A stretch of DNA of 5,681 nucleotides from Bacillota bacterium (GCA_023435855.1 JAEZLG010000161.1:1-5681), one strand, 5' to 3'; counted from the first letter of the stretch, positions 1-5,579 are shown. Notes: generated by a model from the letters alone, not told the origin. Program-made: numbers and translations.

Positions 1-49
1 TTATGTGAAAGTAGTGTAAAGGCCGCCAAGGCCTAATGTACAAACAAAC

Positions 50-84
50 GCACCGCAACGAAAGTCCGTTGCGGTGCACTTTTT
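50..84. terminator. Bidirectional intrinsic terminator after cysE
   Basis: A perfect 11-bp stem (50-60 GCACCGCAACG pairing with 67-77) closes a six-base loop. On the plus strand it is followed by ACTTTTT (78-84). On the minus strand it follows the cysE stop codon by about 18 bases, is preceded by AAAAAGT and is followed by the U-rich stretch GTTTGTTTG. It should therefore end cysE transcription and also stop any plus-strand transcript entering from the left. The symmetry suggests a convergent gene ending just outside or at the very left edge of the window, but no such gene can be identified here. Confidence 0.85.
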
Positions 85-102
85 ATGTAATTTCTTATTC
101 TC

Positions 103-858
103 TTACTTTTTTTCGATTTTCTCTTCAAGTGCCGCTATGCGCGCCTGCAGCCGTTTGAGTTCTATCTCCACCGGGTCGGGCAGGTGAATCTGGTCAAGGT
201 CCACACCCCGATCCTTATCGTCCATAGAAGGAGCGCTCTGCGTGCGCGTTGTACACTCCTCGATGGCGGGACAGCTGTCGAGCATACCGCACTCGGGCTG
301 CGTGTCCGTACATGCAGGTGCTCCCGTTTCGGAAAACGGGCAGGAGGACATTTTCACCACGCGTCCGGGGACGCCAACGACGGTCGCACCGGCGGGTACT
401 TCCTTCAATACCACCGCACCTGCGCCTATCTTAGCGCAGTCGCCCACGCGGAAGGGGCCGAGAACCTTGGCACCGCTTGCTATCATTACATGGCTGCCGA
501 TGGTGGGGTGGCGCTTGCCTGTATCCTTGCCCGTGCCGCCCAAAGTTACGCCCTGGTAGATGGTAACGTCGTCACCGATCACGGCAGTTTCGCCGATCAC
601 CACACCCATGCCGTGGTCTATAAAAAACCTGTCGCCGATAACAGCGCCCGGGTGTATTTCTATACCCGTCGTACGGCGGCTGCACTGTGAAATCATGCGT
701 GCAAGAAGCTTAAAGCCATGTGTATGGAGGAAGTGTGTAACTCTATGCGTGCGCACGGCGCGAAAGCCCGGGTAACACAGAAACACCTCGAGGGCATTGC
801 GCGCAGCGGGGTCGCGGTCGAGCACACAGCGGATATCGCTTTTAAACCTTTTAAACAT
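103..858 (-). CDS. cysE: Serine O-acetyltransferase (CysE), short form with Cys-rich C-terminal insert
   Basis: CysE transfers acetyl from acetyl-CoA to L-serine, giving O-acetylserine, the first committed step of cysteine synthesis in the cytoplasm. The protein is 251 aa from the ATG at 858. A helical N-terminal part with DRDP (14-17) precedes a left-handed beta-helix of hexapeptide repeats (about 63-168). The motifs TGIEIHPGA (64-72), DHGMGVVIGETAVIG (81-95), VTLGGTGK (104-111) and RHPTIG (116-121) match the family. By analogy with E. coli, His82 is the catalytic base and His117 an active-site residue; Glu67 stands where E. coli has Asp143. The longest frame begins with TTG at 867, but the only Shine-Dalgarno-like AGG (868-870) lies nine bases before the ATG at 858 and touches the TTG. 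The tail is odd: residues 173-202 carry five cysteines, followed by the Firmicutes-type LPDPV (226-230) and a coiled-coil-like end. Partners such as CysK are not in the window. Confidence 0.95.
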   Translation of the reverse strand: MFKRFKSDIRCVLDRDPAARNALEVFLCYPGFRAVRTHRVTHFLHTHGFKLLARMISQCSRRTTGIEIHPGAVIGDRFFIDHGMGVVIGETAVIGDDVTIYQGVTLGGTGKDTGKRHPTIGSHVMIASGAKVLGPFRVGDCAKIGAGAVVLKEVPAGATVVGVPGRVVKMSSCPFSETGAPACTDTQPECGMLDSCPAIEECTTRTQSAPSMDDKDRGVDLDQIHLPDPVEIELKRLQARIAALEEKIEKK

Positions 859-867
859 ACATACCAA

Positions 868-870
868 CCT
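868..870 (-). promoter_or_regulatory. Weak ribosome binding site of cysE
   Basis: The mRNA reads GTTAGGTTGGTATGTATG. AGG lies nine bases before the ATG at 858, a normal spacing, and directly abuts the TTG at 867, so it supports the ATG start. The site is much weaker than those of the other genes here, which suggests modest translation. Confidence 0.55.
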
Positions 871-887
871 AACTATCGTAAGAACAT

Positions 888-916
888 ATTATATGCATGG
901 TTGAAGGGATTGTCAA
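888..916 (-). promoter_or_regulatory. Consensus sigma-A promoter of cysE
   Basis: On the minus strand, TTGACA (916-911) and TATAAT (893-888) are separated by exactly 17 bases, a perfect match to the housekeeping consensus. The predicted start of transcription is near 881, giving a leader of only about 23 bases. There is no room for a T-box or other riboswitch between promoter and gene. Confidence 0.9.
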
Positions 917-940
917 TAAACGGGCAGGGAGTAGAATATA

Positions 941-970
941 TGAAAAGCGGATATCCGCTGGGATATCCGC
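941..970 (-). terminator. Intrinsic terminator of the serpin gene
   Basis: A perfect 10-bp stem GCGGATATCC (947-956) pairs with GGATATCCGC (961-970) around a four-base loop. Read on the minus strand it starts 21 bases after the serpin stop codon and is followed by TTTTCATAT. It separates the serpin from the cysE promoter just downstream. Confidence 0.85.
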
Positions 971-990
971 CTTGTACCAAATTTCGCTTA

Positions 991-2310
991 TTACCCATCC
1001 AACTGGTTCACAACACCTACAAATACAGGCAACCCGTCCACGGAAACGATATACAGAAAAGGCCTGTCGAGTATCATATCCGCGCGGTCGGTGGGCATGG
1101 CTGTGCCGGCAAAAGCAATTTCCGTATAGCTTGCCGCCTCGATGCCGTTTTCGTCGATGGCTATTTTGCTGCCCTGCTTTACGCCGCCGATGAAAAGCTT
1201 TTCACTCTTCGTAAAGCCTGAGAAATCCGCCGCATCGCCGATAAACGCATCTGTAATGCCCATGGCTTTTAGCGTATCGGAGAGCTCAACCTCTACGGAA
1301 TAGTCGAATTTCGGCACGCTCCAGGTTATTTCACCATAACCGCCGCCCGTAGCACCGTTTAGAGCCATAGAGAACACGGCTGCGTCGTTTAGAATGTCCT
1401 CCGGCGTAACACCCTCGTTTGGCAGAACGAAGCGGATGCTGCCGTTTTTAAGCTGCAGTGATGCCGCAAGGAATTGCTCTGTCGTATCAAAGCTGCCAAA
1501 GCTTGTTCTATTCATAAAGTCGAAGCTGACGACGCTACCGTTCGCATTATGAAAATCCGCTTTATCGGTCTTATCCGCATTGAATCGGTCAATCCACTGG
1601 TCTTTATAATAGAGCGTGTTGATGAGAGCCATGAGTGTTTCGGGATCCATAGAAAAGCTTTCGGGGTCGCCGCCGAGAAGACCGTTTGTGCGTTCCTCAA
1701 CCCAGCTTGCGATTTGTGCTTTATAATCTGTACCCGTAAAATCCGCCGCGATGCACTCGGCATAGTAGTTTTCGGCAATGCTGTTCAGCGTACTTTGGTC
1801 AAACTCGGCACGGCCATCGAGCCATGCGGAGTTAAAGACTTTGAAGCTGCCGTATTCGTTGTCGAAATAGAGGCTTCGAAACAGCTTGCCCGTTTCGCTC
1901 CTCAACAGTGCATCGTCTGTTCCGAGTGCAGCTAAAAGCTGCTCTTTGGTATTGCCGGCGGCACCTTCTACCGTCATGGCGAGTGCAAAAAACAGGCTTG
2001 CGGGGGAAACGAGCGCATTTTTACCGTCGGTATCGCTTAGCGCGAGCGCTGCGCTTTTTTCTAAGAAAGAGCGCACCGCGTTGAGGTAATTTTCGTCGAT
2101 CTCCTCTCGTGCGGCATACTGTGCGTCGAAATCTTCATAACCTATGGCTTTGGGGTAAACGGGAGCTGAGAGCACAGTACCTTCCTCAAAGCTTGCAGGT
2201 GAGTTTGCCGGTGAGGGATCTTTTGTTGTGTCAGGCACACCGGGGGCAAAAGTGCACGAGGCGAGCATGAGCAATGCAAGTATAAAAGGGATAAGCTTTA
2301 GGTGTTTCAT
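991..2310 (-). CDS. Lipoprotein serpin (serine protease inhibitor family)
   Basis: Serpins trap proteases by a suicide mechanism: the reactive loop is cut and inserts into a beta sheet, locking the protease as a covalent complex. From the ATG at 2310 the product is 439 aa. A type II signal peptide ends in the lipobox LASC (Cys19), so the mature protein should be anchored to the outer face of the membrane by a Ser/Pro/Thr-rich linker (about 20-45). Serpin landmarks follow: LVSPASLFFALAMTVEGAAGNT (100-121), NSAWL (160-164), WVEERTNGLL (203-212), LINTLYYKDQW (229-239), the KALG-like LKAMGITDAF (347-356), ADFSGFT (361-367), the hinge DENGIEAASYT (386-396) and the C-terminal DRPFLYIVS...VFVGVV (415-434). 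The core is about the usual serpin length. The hinge differs from the animal consensus at P14 (Ile) and P9 (Tyr), so inhibitory activity is likely but not certain. Its target is unknown; host or competitor proteases are a guess. No clear promoter is seen; it may be cotranscribed with comEB. Confidence 0.93.
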   Translation of the reverse strand: MKHLKLIPFILALLMLASCTFAPGVPDTTKDPSPANSPASFEEGTVLSAPVYPKAIGYEDFDAQYAAREEIDENYLNAVRSFLEKSAALALSDTDGKNALVSPASLFFALAMTVEGAAGNTKEQLLAALGTDDALLRSETGKLFRSLYFDNEYGSFKVFNSAWLDGRAEFDQSTLNSIAENYYAECIAADFTGTDYKAQIASWVEERTNGLLGGDPESFSMDPETLMALINTLYYKDQWIDRFNADKTDKADFHNANGSVVSFDFMNRTSFGSFDTTEQFLAASLQLKNGSIRFVLPNEGVTPEDILNDAAVFSMALNGATGGGYGEITWSVPKFDYSVEVELSDTLKAMGITDAFIGDAADFSGFTKSEKLFIGGVKQGSKIAIDENGIEAASYTEIAFAGTAMPTDRADMILDRPFLYIVSVDGLPVFVGVVNQLDG

Positions 2311-2316
2311 AGGCAT

Positions 2317-2325
2317 CTCCTTTTT
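2317..2325 (-). promoter_or_regulatory. Ribosome binding site that fixes the serpin start
   Basis: The mRNA reads AAAAAGGAGATGCCTATG. GGAG (2320-2317) runs straight into the ATG at 2316, leaving no spacing, but sits six bases before the ATG at 2310. The downstream ATG is therefore the better start and gives a signal peptide beginning MKHLKL. Confidence 0.8.
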
Positions 2326-2341
2326 CGTTGAAGTTTCTATA

Positions 2342-2378
2342 TTTTAAGGTAAGGGGAGGCGAGCCCCTTACCTTAAAA
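2342..2378. repeat. Perfect 15-bp inverted repeat between comEB and the serpin
   Basis: The left arm TTTTAAGGTAAGGGG (2342-2356) and right arm CCCCTTACCTTAAAA (2364-2378) are exact reverse complements around a seven-base loop (AGGCGAG). On both strands the hairpin has T's on its 5' side and A's on its 3' side, the reverse of an intrinsic terminator. It lies 26 bases past the comEB stop and 31 bases before the serpin start. It could be a weak terminator or attenuator, a binding site for a dimeric regulator, an mRNA-stabilising hairpin, or a dispersed repeat. The structure is certain; the function is not. Confidence 0.85.
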
Positions 2379-2404
2379 ACGTCTGTGTTGCGAAAAAAGT
2401 TCCT

Positions 2405-2860
2405 CTATTCGAATTTCAAAAGCTCCGTGCCCGACATTTCAAAGATTTGTATAGAAAACGCATCGGGGTAGCCTTCGCCGTAGACCACGCGGGAAATACC
2501 GGAGTTGACAATCATCTTGGCGCAGATAACGCAGGGTTGATGCGTGCAGTAAAGCGTGGCGCCTTCAATGCTTAAGCCGAGTTTTGCCGCCTGTATGATG
2601 GCGTTTTGTTCTGCGTGAATGGCATAGCAAAGTTCATGCTTTGTGCCGGAGGGGATGTTGAGGTTTCGCCGCATGCATTCGCCGCGTTCCACGCAGCTTA
2701 AAACACCTGCGGGTGCCCCGTTATAGCCGGTTGTGAGGATGCGCTTGTTACGGACGATGACCGCACCGATTTTTCGGTTTTCCTGATAGCAGCTCGACCA
2801 AGTGCCTATGGTTTTCGCAAGCTCCATAAAACGCTTGTCCCATTTGGTCCATTCCTGCAT
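2405..2860 (-). CDS. comEB: dCMP deaminase (ComEB family)
   Basis: This enzyme deaminates dCMP to dUMP, feeding thymidylate synthase; in known family members it is switched on by dCTP and off by dTTP. From the ATG at 2860 the protein is 151 aa, normal for the family. The zinc site is complete: His82-Ala-Glu84 with Glu84 as proton shuttle, and Pro109-Cys110-Val-Ile-Cys113. TGYNGAPAG (44-52) is the typical substrate-binding loop, and CYAIHAEQNAI (78-88) is a family signature. Cysteines at 56, 62 and 78 may form a second structural metal site as in some relatives; this is inferred. The start is set by GGAGG seven bases upstream. The frame stays open to an ATG at 2929, but that codon lies within the promoter spacer. 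The name recalls the B. subtilis comE operon; neither comEA nor comEC is in this window. Confidence 0.95.
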   Translation of the reverse strand: MQEWTKWDKRFMELAKTIGTWSSCYQENRKIGAVIVRNKRILTTGYNGAPAGVLSCVERGECMRRNLNIPSGTKHELCYAIHAEQNAIIQAAKLGLSIEGATLYCTHQPCVICAKMIVNSGISRVVYGEGYPDAFSIQIFEMSGTELLKFE

Positions 2861-2867
2861 GTACTTT

Positions 2868-2872
2868 CCTCC
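2868..2872 (-). promoter_or_regulatory. Strong ribosome binding site of comEB
   Basis: GGAGG lies seven bases before the ATG at 2860, an ideal spacing. It rules in this start against the upstream in-frame ATG at 2929, which has no comparable site and lies upstream of the predicted transcript start. Confidence 0.85.
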
Positions 2873-2909
2873 GTTATGGTATGAAATTTTATCCCGATGG
2901 CTTGCATGA

Positions 2910-2939
2910 ATTATACCATGCGCAGCCAAAATATGTTAA
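2910..2939 (-). promoter_or_regulatory. Sigma-A promoter of comEB, extended -10
   Basis: On the minus strand TATAAT (2915-2910) is preceded by TGG, an extended -10 (TGn). TTAACA (2939-2934) lies 18 bases upstream as the -35. Transcription should start near 2903, giving a leader of about 43 bases. It is divergent from the groESL promoter, about 115 bases away, so HrcA binding at CIRCE need not affect it. Confidence 0.75.
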
Positions 2940-3054
2940 GCTTTCACGAGCGATTTTTACGCATGCCGCGCGTATGAATAAAAGGCCTGCCCTATGCTGT
3001 AAAATCCTACCGGGTAGAAATTGCGAAACAAATGTGAAAAAATGCCTAAGTAGG
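2940..3054. other. Divergent intergenic spacer between comEB and groESL promoters
   Basis: About 115 bases between the two divergent promoters, the middle of a 310-base stretch without a gene. It is A-rich on the plus strand towards groES. I see only a small palindrome CTACC-G-GGTAG (3007-3017) and no credible gene, riboswitch or second promoter. Confidence 0.5.
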
Positions 3055-3083
3055 TTGAAAAGGCAAATGGCTTGCGCTATGAT
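3055..3083 (+). promoter_or_regulatory. Sigma-A promoter of groESL
   Basis: TTGAAA (3055-3060) and TATGAT (3078-3083) are 17 bases apart, one mismatch each from consensus. Transcription is predicted to start near 3090, at the left edge of the CIRCE element. No sigma-32-type or CtsR-type heat-shock site was noticed. Confidence 0.85.
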
Positions 3084-3089
3084 AACAAT

Positions 3090-3124
3090 TGTGTTAGCAC
3101 TCCAAACATTAGAGTGCTAACACA
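3090..3124 (+). promoter_or_regulatory. CIRCE element (HrcA operator)
   Basis: TTAGCACTC (3094-3102), a nine-base spacer and GAGTGCTAA (3112-3120) match the CIRCE consensus exactly. Pairing continues outward to give 13-bp arms (3090-3102 with 3112-3124). It covers the predicted transcription start, so HrcA bound here should block groESL transcription. In the known system GroE keeps HrcA active, and unfolded protein titrates GroE and releases repression. hrcA itself is not in the window. The element would also form a stable hairpin at the 5' end of the mRNA. Confidence 0.97.
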
Positions 3125-3170
3125 GCCATCAATCCATACTTAACCATACATGTAAGGAGGCTATACAACT

Positions 3171-3455
3171 ATGAAACTCAAACCCCTCGCCGATCGCGTT
3201 GTTCTCAAGTCCATCGAGGCCGAGGAAACCACCAAGAGCGGCATCATCCTCACCGGCAGCGCCAAGGAAAAACCGCAGGTTTCCGAAGTAATCGCCGTCG
3301 GCCCTGGCGGTGTCGTAGAGGGCAAAGAGATCACCATGTACGTCAACGTCGGCGATAAGGTGATCTTAAGCAAATACTCCGGCACCGAAATCAAGCTCGA
3401 CGGGCAGGAATACACCGTCGTGCGCCAGAACGACATTCTCGCGGTCGTAGAGTAA
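3171..3455 (+). CDS. groES: Co-chaperonin GroES (Cpn10)
   Basis: GroES is the heptameric lid that caps the GroEL ring and creates the closed folding chamber in the cytoplasm. The 94-aa product is of normal length. It opens with MKLKPLADRVVLK, the family N-terminus. The mobile loop (about 16-36) holds the Ile25-Ile26-Leu27 tripeptide that contacts the GroEL apical domain. VGPGG (43-47), GDKVILSKYSGTEIKLDG (61-78) and the ending QNDILAVVE (86-94) are also typical. AAGGAGG (3154-3160) lies ten bases before the ATG. It is the first gene of a two-gene operon, 18 bases ahead of groEL, under the CIRCE-controlled promoter. Nothing in it looks unusual. Confidence 0.98.
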   Translation: MKLKPLADRVVLKSIEAEETTKSGIILTGSAKEKPQVSEVIAVGPGGVVEGKEITMYVNVGDKVILSKYSGTEIKLDGQEYTVVRQNDILAVVE

Positions 3456-3473
3456 AGAAGGAGGAAATTATTC

Positions 3474-5108
3474 ATGGCAAAGCAGCTTAAATACGGCGAG
3501 GAAGCTCGTCGCGCTCTTGAAAGGGGCATGAATGCCCTGGCGGATACCGTAAAGATTACCCTTGGGCCCAAGGGCAGAAACGTCGTTCTCGATAAGAAAT
3601 ACGGTGCTCCCCTCATCGTGAACGATGGCGTGACCATCGCCAAGGAAATCGAACTCGAAGATCCGTTTGAAAATATGGGTGCTCAGCTCATCAAGGAAGT
3701 CGCCACCAAGACCAACGACGTCGCAGGCGACGGCACCACCACTGCCACACTCCTTGCCCAGGCTATGATTCGCGAAGGCATGAAAAACGTGGTTGCCGGT
3801 GCGAACCCCATGGTATTGAAGCGCGGTATCCTCTCGGCTGTCGACGAAGCGGTTAACGGTCTTAAAGGCCTATCAAAGCCCGTTGAAAACAAGCAGGCAA
3901 TCGCACAGGTCGCTGCTATTTCCGCAGGCGACGATGAAATCGGCGTTCTCATCAGTGACGCTATGGAAAAGGTCGGCAACGACGGCGTCATTACCGTGGA
4001 AGAATCTAAGACCATGAAGACTGAGCTTAAGGGCGTGGAAGGTATGCAGTTTGACCGCGGCTATGCCTCCGCCTATATGGTCACCGATACCGAGAAAATG
4101 GAAGCGGTGCTCGACAACCCGTACATCCTTATCACCGATAAAAAGATCAGCAACATACAGGAAGTTCTCCCCATCCTCGAAGTCGTGGTGCAGCAGGGCC
4201 GCAAGCTCCTCATCATCGCGGACGACGTGGAAGGCGAAGCGCTCGCAACCCTTATCGTGAACAAACTGCGCGGCACGTTCACCTGCGTGGCTGTTAAGGC
4301 CCCGGGCTTTGGCGACAGGCGCAAGGCTATGCTCGAAGATATCGCCATCCTCACCGGCGGCCAGGTTATCTCTGAGGAGCTCGGCCTCGATCTTAAAGAA
4401 GCCAAGATCGATATGCTTGGCAATGCCCGTCAGGTCAAGGTCGACAAAGAAAACACCACCATCGTGGAAGGCGCGGGCAGCGCAAGCGACATTAAGGCCC
4501 GTATCGCCTCCATCCGTGCGCAGATTGAGGAAACCACCTCCGATTACGATCGTGAAAAGCTTCAGGAGAGGCTTGCTAAGCTCGCAGGCGGCGTAGCCGT
4601 CGTGGCAGTGGGTGCGGCCACCGAAGTGGAAATGAAGGAAATCAAGCTCCGCATCGAAGATGCACTCAACGCGACCCGCGCGGCCGTGGAAGAGGGCATC
4701 GTGCCGGGCGGCGGCGTAGCGTTCCTCAACGTGATCGAAAAGGTCAAGGCTCTTGCAGAAAAGAGCGAGGGCGATGAGAAGACCGGCGTCAACATCGTTG
4801 TGCGCGCGCTTGAAGAACCCGTACGCCAGATCTCTGCAAACGCGGGTCTTGAGGGTTCCGTAATCGTGGATACCATCCGCAAGGCCAACAAGCCCGGTTA
4901 CGGCTTCGACGCTAAGAAGGATGAATACTGCATGATGACCGAGCACGGCATTATCGACCCGACCAAGGTGTCGAGAAGCGCTCTGCAGAATGCTGCTTCC
5001 ATCGCGGCGATGGTACTCACCACCGAAAGCCTCGTATGCGACATCCCCACCCCGCCGGCGGCTCCCGCAGGTGGGCCGGGCATGGGCGGTATGGACGGAA
5101 TGTATTAA
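3474..5108 (+). CDS. groEL: Chaperonin GroEL (Cpn60)
   Basis: GroEL forms a double ring of 14 subunits that folds proteins in its cavity using ATP and GroES. The product is 544 aa, full length. The equatorial ATP site is intact: LGPKGRNV (30-37), Asp51 in NDGVTIAKEIE, GDGTTTATLL (85-94) and Asp396 in IEDALNATRAAVEEGIVPGGG (394-414). The apical domain (roughly 190-375) carries the expected KAPGFGDRRKAMLEDIAILTGG (275-296). The end is GPGMGGMDGMY, a short form of the Gly-Met tail that finishes in Tyr rather than Met. AAGGAGG (3458-3464) lies nine bases before the ATG. Codons favour C-ending forms such as ATC, GTC and AAC, as expected for a highly expressed gene. A strong terminator starts 14 bases past the stop. 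Confidence 0.99.
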   Translation: MAKQLKYGEEARRALERGMNALADTVKITLGPKGRNVVLDKKYGAPLIVNDGVTIAKEIELEDPFENMGAQLIKEVATKTNDVAGDGTTTATLLAQAMIREGMKNVVAGANPMVLKRGILSAVDEAVNGLKGLSKPVENKQAIAQVAAISAGDDEIGVLISDAMEKVGNDGVITVEESKTMKTELKGVEGMQFDRGYASAYMVTDTEKMEAVLDNPYILITDKKISNIQEVLPILEVVVQQGRKLLIIADDVEGEALATLIVNKLRGTFTCVAVKAPGFGDRRKAMLEDIAILTGGQVISEELGLDLKEAKIDMLGNARQVKVDKENTTIVEGAGSASDIKARIASIRAQIEETTSDYDREKLQERLAKLAGGVAVVAVGAATEVEMKEIKLRIEDALNATRAAVEEGIVPGGGVAFLNVIEKVKALAEKSEGDEKTGVNIVVRALEEPVRQISANAGLEGSVIVDTIRKANKPGYGFDAKKDEYCMMTEHGIIDPTKVSRSALQNAASIAAMVLTTESLVCDIPTPPAAPAGGPGMGGMDGMY

Positions 5109-5122
5109 GGCTTCGCCTTTCC

Positions 5123-5150
5123 AAAAAGTGGCCCGATGGGCCACTTTTTT
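5123..5150 (+). terminator. Intrinsic terminator of the groESL operon
   Basis: AAAAAGTGGCCC (5123-5134) pairs perfectly with GGGCCACTTTTT (5138-5149) around a three-base loop, ending in six T's. A small hairpin AAGGC-TTC-GCCTT (5107-5119) overlaps the end of the stop codon just before it. Confidence 0.95.
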
Positions 5151-5162
5151 GATGAAAACGTT

Positions 5163-5345
5163 TCAGAAAGTGCCTGCTCGTGCCTCGCGGCCGGCGCTTT
5201 CTGATAGGAAAGAAAACCTCCGGTTTTCAATCCGTTTCGCCACGCAAGGCCATGGGCCTTGGCCTAAAAGGCTCCGGCTTTGCCGGACGTGTACACGCCG
5301 CCTAAGCCGGAATGAAATAAATGGGCTTCGGCCCCTTTATAATCC
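5163..5345. repeat. Cluster of short hairpins downstream of groEL
   Basis: Non-coding DNA made largely of small inverted repeats. They are a 12-bp stem with one G-T wobble (5163-5174 with 5193-5204), GAAAACC-TCC-GGTTTTC (5212-5228), AAGGCC-ATG-GGCCTT (5246-5260), TCCGGC-TTT-GCCGGA (5273-5287), the palindrome CGTGTACACG (5288-5297) and GGGC-TTCG-GCCC (5323-5334). Many share the pattern of a GC stem closed by a three- or four-base TTC/TCC/TTT-type loop. I see no credible gene, tRNA or known RNA. Confidence 0.6.
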
Positions 5346-5411
5346 CCAATGCTCAAGGGCTCCGCCCCCGGAACCCCTATTTAATTCCCCTCCGTGGAAG
5401 GGTGCCCGAAG

Positions 5412-5432
5412 GGTGGGATGATTTATCCCGCC
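5412..5432. repeat. GGTGGGAT hairpin, member of a local repeat family
   Basis: GGTGGGAT (5412-5419) pairs with ATCCCGCC (5425-5432) around GATTT, with one G-T wobble. It resembles the hairpin at 5619-5637 and the half-copy at the right edge. It sits just left of the MITE-like element. Confidence 0.6.
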
Positions 5433-5450
5433 GCATTAATGTTTTTATTT

Positions 5451-5579
5451 GTTATTTCGAACGGAGCGTAGCGGAGTGAGAAATCCCCTGCATGGAGCCG
5501 CATAGGTCGGAAAACCGCTAGCTGCGTGCCGATGGTATATCTATAGCTCCGGGGGATTTCTCGCCTCGCTCGAAATGAC
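5451..5579. mobile_element. MITE-like palindromic element, 129 bp
   Basis: The left end (5451-5488) begins GTTATTTCGA and ends GTGAGAAATCCCC. The reverse complement of the right end (5552-5579) begins GTCATTTCGA and ends GCGAGAAATCCCC. These imperfect terminal inverted repeats are 38 and 28 bases long. The ten-base difference is accounted for by an imperfect tandem unit in the left arm (ACGGAGCGTA, GCGGAGTGAG). Pairing continues inward with GGAGC (5494-5498) and GCTCC (5546-5550). It has no coding capacity and no clear target-site duplication. I recall similar GTCATTTCGAGCGAAGCGAG-type intergenic repeats from many bacterial genomes, but could not check. It may be a non-autonomous transposon relic or another dispersed palindromic unit. 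Confidence 0.65.

Noticed and set aside
184..690. Plus-strand open frames opposite cysE
   Set aside because: They are antisense to a well-supported cysE with intact motifs and show no recognisable domain.
859..867. TTG start for cysE at 867
   Set aside because: The AGG site abuts the TTG; spacing fits the ATG at 858 instead.
859..990. Possible T-box or riboswitch ahead of cysE
   Set aside because: The only structure is the serpin terminator, which lies upstream of the cysE promoter; the leader is too short.
1474..1935. Plus-strand open frame opposite the serpin
   Set aside because: Antisense to conserved serpin segments; no domain is recognisable in it.
2311..2316. ATG at 2316 as the serpin start
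   Set aside because: GGAG is immediately adjacent, leaving no spacing; the ATG at 2310 has six bases.
2861..2929. Upstream in-frame ATG at 2929 for comEB
   Set aside because: It falls inside the promoter spacer, lacks a ribosome site, and adds residues not typical of the family.
2881..3120. Plus-strand 79-codon open frame upstream of groES
   Set aside because: It spans the comEB promoter, the groESL promoter and the CIRCE element, so it is most likely non-coding.
3873..5144. Long minus-strand open frame (423 codons) across groEL
   Set aside because: Antisense shadow of a certain groEL gene; composition is His/Asp-rich as expected from mirrored codon bias, and there is no family resemblance.
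4990..5421. Plus-strand open frame running off the end of groEL into the repeat region
   Set aside because: It overlaps groEL out of frame and crosses the terminator and several hairpins; no plausible protein.
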